Assembly: GCA_964518645.1 (NCBI GenBank)
Contig: CAZFGL010000114.1
Coordinates: 1 to 7,025 of the forward strand
DNA: 7,025 bases
Direction of reading: 5' to 3'
From: HGM13006 sp964518645
GTDB taxonomy: Bacteria > Bacillota > Clostridia > Oscillospirales > Oscillospiraceae
Shown here: positions 5,433 to 7,025 of the stretch, piece by piece
Position numbering within the stretch: position 1 is the stretch's first letter
Layout of the letters: each line of letters opens with the position of its first letter
Notes under the pieces: model-generated
Told to the model about the DNA's origin: nothing
The model's input: the letters and a program-made list of their open reading frames with translations, nothing else
The model's database searches: none
Position numbers and translations under genes: made by a program

Positions 5433-5444
5433 TGATCGCGATCA
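5433..5444. promoter_or_regulatory. Perfect 12-bp palindrome before the sigma gene
   Basis: TGATCGCGATCA is a perfect palindrome lying seven bases before the ribosome binding site of the sigma gene and after the expected promoter. It could be an operator or a short RNA hairpin affecting translation. No known binding site is recognised. Confidence 0.4.
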
Positions 5445-5463
5445 TGAAACTGGAGGTGTAGTG

Positions 5464-6000
5464 GTGAAAGAAGCCAAAATACGCCGCGGGCTGAAGCTGC
5501 GCCGGGAGGGGGCTTTGGACGAAGCGGTAAAAGCCTATGGCGCGTATGTACAAACGGTGTTATATAACGTGCTGGGCAGTCAGGGAAGCAAAGAGGATCG
5601 GGAAGAAATGCTTAACGATGTGTTTTTGAGTCTCTGGCAGCATTCCGGGGAGATATACCCGGGGAAAATGAAAGCGTGGCTGGCGGCGGTGGCCAGAAAC
5701 CGGGCCAAGACGTTCCTGAGACAGTATCGGGGGGAAATGCCCATGGACGGAGATTATCTTGTAATTGAAACGGATACGCCGGAGGATACGGTGCTGGAGC
5801 AGGAGATGAAGCAGCGGCTTCTGGAGGCGATACATCGTATGCCCCCGGGAGAAAAGGAAGTTTTTCTGCGCTACTACTATCATTTACAGAGCATTGAAGA
5901 GATTGCGGACAGAATGGCCATTCCCACAGGCACTGTGAAATCACGATTGTTTCGGGGACGGCAGCGTCTGCAAAAACTACTGCGAGAACAGGAGGGATGA
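5464..6000 (+). CDS. ECF-family RNA polymerase sigma factor, 178 aa
   Basis: This is a small extracytoplasmic-function sigma factor. Region 2 covers about residues 18-89; it contains EEMLNDVFLSLWQ (47-59) and the region 2.3-2.4 stretch KAWLAAVARNRAKTFLRQYR (70-89). After a short acidic linker with DTPEDTVLEQE, region 4 (about 116-173) has MPPGEKEVFLRYYY and the helix-turn-helix SIEEIADRMAIPTGTVKSRL with FRGRQRLQ behind it. No region 1 or 3 is present, as usual for the group. GTG at 5464 is chosen because GGAGG (5452-5456) lies seven bases upstream; GTG at 5461 is possible but too close. The reading frame is open back to 5173, but only as an overlap with rplS. The next gene starts four bases after the stop, with its ribosome binding site inside this gene, so the two are coupled. 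The inducing signal is unknown. Confidence 0.93.
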   Translation: MKEAKIRRGLKLRREGALDEAVKAYGAYVQTVLYNVLGSQGSKEDREEMLNDVFLSLWQHSGEIYPGKMKAWLAAVARNRAKTFLRQYRGEMPMDGDYLVIETDTPEDTVLEQEMKQRLLEAIHRMPPGEKEVFLRYYYHLQSIEEIADRMAIPTGTVKSRLFRGRQRLQKLLREQEG

Positions 6001-6003
6001 AGC

Positions 6004-6915
6004 TTGAAAATCAGAATTACAGATCTTCTGGATGAGTATATGTACGATGACATTCCGCTGGATCCTGTGGGAGATGGCGAAACAAAGACGAAAAAGCACC
6101 CCGGAAACCCGGGACACCGGAGAATTGGGCAAATGGTTGCTGCTGCGGTGATCGCTGTGTGTGTGTTTGTGACCGGCTCCATTTATTTTGCAGGTACCGG
6201 GGAAGAGACCAGTCTCAGTGACGGTTCCGGGACGGTCGTGGAGGAACAATCTTCTTGGGAAGAGACAACGGAACCGGAGATGTCCATATCGCCGGTTCCG
6301 GAGCCGACCCCGACGATACCACCCACGGCAACTCCCACGATTCAGCCGTCCCCGGAACCCTCTGAAACTCCGGAAGGGGAGAATGGGGCGTCACCTGCGC
6401 CTCGTCCCGAAGTGACGCCAACACCAAGTCCCGTCGTAACCCCGACACCGCCCCCCGAGGTCATACCCACGCCAAATCCGGAAGATACAACGGTTTGGGA
6501 GAATACAGAAGTGCCTGATGATAATGCATGGTACAGTCAGGTGATTTCCATTGCCCCGGATGGAGCCTATTCGACAATAACGGAGCCTGATACTGGCGTC
6601 ATTTGGGGATTTGGGGATTTTTCTTTTGAGAATGACTATGTATGCTTTTCACTGACCTATCTGGATTCAGGGCGGGAGCCGGCTGTGGTTGGCAGTGAGG
6701 AGCAGATGAGACTGGGACAGGTGGCGGAAGGGGAAAAACAGTTCTTTGTGATCGATGGGATCACCACCGATGGAACAGCCTTTGCAATGGCGAATCCGGA
6801 ACTTGTGGATGTGAATGCCGAACAGGGAATATATCGGTATAAGGCGCGGCTGCTTCAGCCGGAGGTGCTGAATACGATCCGGGAATTCTATCTGAGAAAA
6901 GCAAACGGATTCTGA
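6004..6915 (+). CDS. Single-pass membrane protein with Pro/Thr linker, probable anti-sigma partner
   Basis: This is a 303-residue protein with four parts. A short cytoplasmic N-terminus (1-41) begins KIRITDLLDEY, is acidic, then turns basic before the membrane. One transmembrane helix spans about 43-63. A long linker (about 88-162) is dominated by Pro, Thr, Ser and Glu with PTP-like repeats. An extracellular domain of about 140 residues (165-303), rich in aromatic and acidic residues, is not recognised. No HxxxCxxC zinc anti-sigma motif is present, so it is not a classical ZAS-type factor. The TTG at 6004 has GGAGGG (5991-5996) seven bases upstream; the ATG at 5997 is in another frame and runs into an early stop. 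Tight coupling to the ECF gene suggests that it binds the sigma factor through its N-terminus and senses something outside. The role is inferred from context only. Confidence 0.8.
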   Translation: MKIRITDLLDEYMYDDIPLDPVGDGETKTKKHPGNPGHRRIGQMVAAAVIAVCVFVTGSIYFAGTGEETSLSDGSGTVVEEQSSWEETTEPEMSISPVPEPTPTIPPTATPTIQPSPEPSETPEGENGASPAPRPEVTPTPSPVVTPTPPPEVIPTPNPEDTTVWENTEVPDDNAWYSQVISIAPDGAYSTITEPDTGVIWGFGDFSFENDYVCFSLTYLDSGREPAVVGSEEQMRLGQVAEGEKQFFVIDGITTDGTAFAMANPELVDVNAEQGIYRYKARLLQPEVLNTIREFYLRKANGF

Positions 6916-6925
6916 TAAAGCTGAT

Positions 6926-6953
6926 AAAAAGGGGACTGCCTCGGGAGCGGTCC
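6926..6953 (-). terminator. Minus-strand terminator for a gene converging from the right
   Basis: GGACTGC (6933-6939) pairs with GCGGTCC (6947-6953) around a seven-base loop, with one T-G pair. There is no T-run after it on the plus strand, but on the minus strand the hairpin is followed by CC and five T (complement of 6926-6930). It therefore reads best as the end of a gene coming leftward from beyond 7025. Confidence 0.55.
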
Positions 6954-6980
6954 AATAAAACAGTATAATGATGTTTTCGG

Positions 6981-7010
6981 GAAGGCGGCATGAGTGATCA
7001 TGCCGCTTTT
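6981..7010 (+). terminator. Intrinsic terminator of the sigma operon
   Basis: GCGGCATGA (6985-6993) pairs perfectly with TCATGCCGC (6998-7006) around GTGA, followed by TTTT (7007-7010). The flanks extend the pairing, with GGAAG before and TTTTCC after. It is the only plus-strand terminator seen after the membrane protein gene, 69 bases past its stop. Confidence 0.7.
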
Positions 7011-7025
7011 CCGTTCATAACGTCA

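Noticed and set aside
5173..5463. N-terminal extension of the sigma factor back into rplS
   Set aside because: The extension runs through rplS and two terminators and has no family similarity. The ribosome binding site at 5452-5456 fixes the start near 5464.
6964..6969. Perfect TATAAT box after the sigma operon
   Set aside because: The positions 17 bases upstream read TCGGGA, which is no -35 element, and a terminator follows within 40 bases, so no promoter is called.
1..7025. Insertion sequences, CRISPR arrays, prophage or integration sites
   Set aside because: No transposase, integrase, phage structural gene, spaced direct repeats or att-like duplication was seen. The tRNA-Cys is followed by terminators, not by an integrase gene.

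Overview
The window looks like chromosomal DNA of a Gram-positive Bacillota, most likely class Clostridia. This is inferred from strong AGGAGG-type ribosome binding sites, frequent GTG and TTG starts, short hairpin-plus-T-tract terminators, a moderate GC content, and a single-gene rplS unit with a structured leader. No species can be named from the sequence alone. All recognised genes lie on the plus strand.

Layout. (1) Positions 1-123: the 3' part of a tRNA-Cys followed by two tandem terminators. (2) Positions 256-1026: a class I SAM-dependent methyltransferase of unknown substrate. (3) Positions 1038-4819: a four-gene NAD operon. It has its own promoter, overlapped by an inverted repeat, and encodes a Nudix/winged-helix regulator of the NrtR type, a nicotinamidase-like cysteine hydrolase, a short divergent PRPP-synthetase homologue, and a nicotinamide phosphoribosyltransferase (NAMPT) homologue. 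(4) Positions 4840-5388: rplS (ribosomal protein L19) with a near-consensus promoter, a structured leader and two tandem terminators. (5) Positions 5464-6915: an ECF sigma factor followed by a single-pass membrane protein with a long Pro/Thr linker, probably its anti-sigma partner or sensor. (6) Positions 6926-7010: two hairpins. One reads as a terminator for a gene converging from the right, the other as a terminator for the sigma operon.

The most interesting part is the NAD operon. A PRPP-synthetase-like gene next to a NAMPT-like gene is the arrangement of the phage NARP1 pathway. In that pathway Adps pyrophosphorylates ADP-ribose and Namat joins the product to nicotinamide, rebuilding NAD+ in two steps. 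The synthetase here is short (265 aa) and its 5'-phosphate-binding loop is changed from the canonical form. The NAMPT homologue has Ala where human NAMPT has Asp219, the residue that contacts the nicotinamide amide. Its glycine loop near the 5'-phosphate is also altered. The regulator belongs to a family that senses ADP-ribose and keeps most of its Nudix catalytic box. Together these suggest an operon that responds to NAD breakdown products. The sequence cannot decide between ADP-ribose-based NAD+ rebuilding and ordinary PRPP-based salvage.
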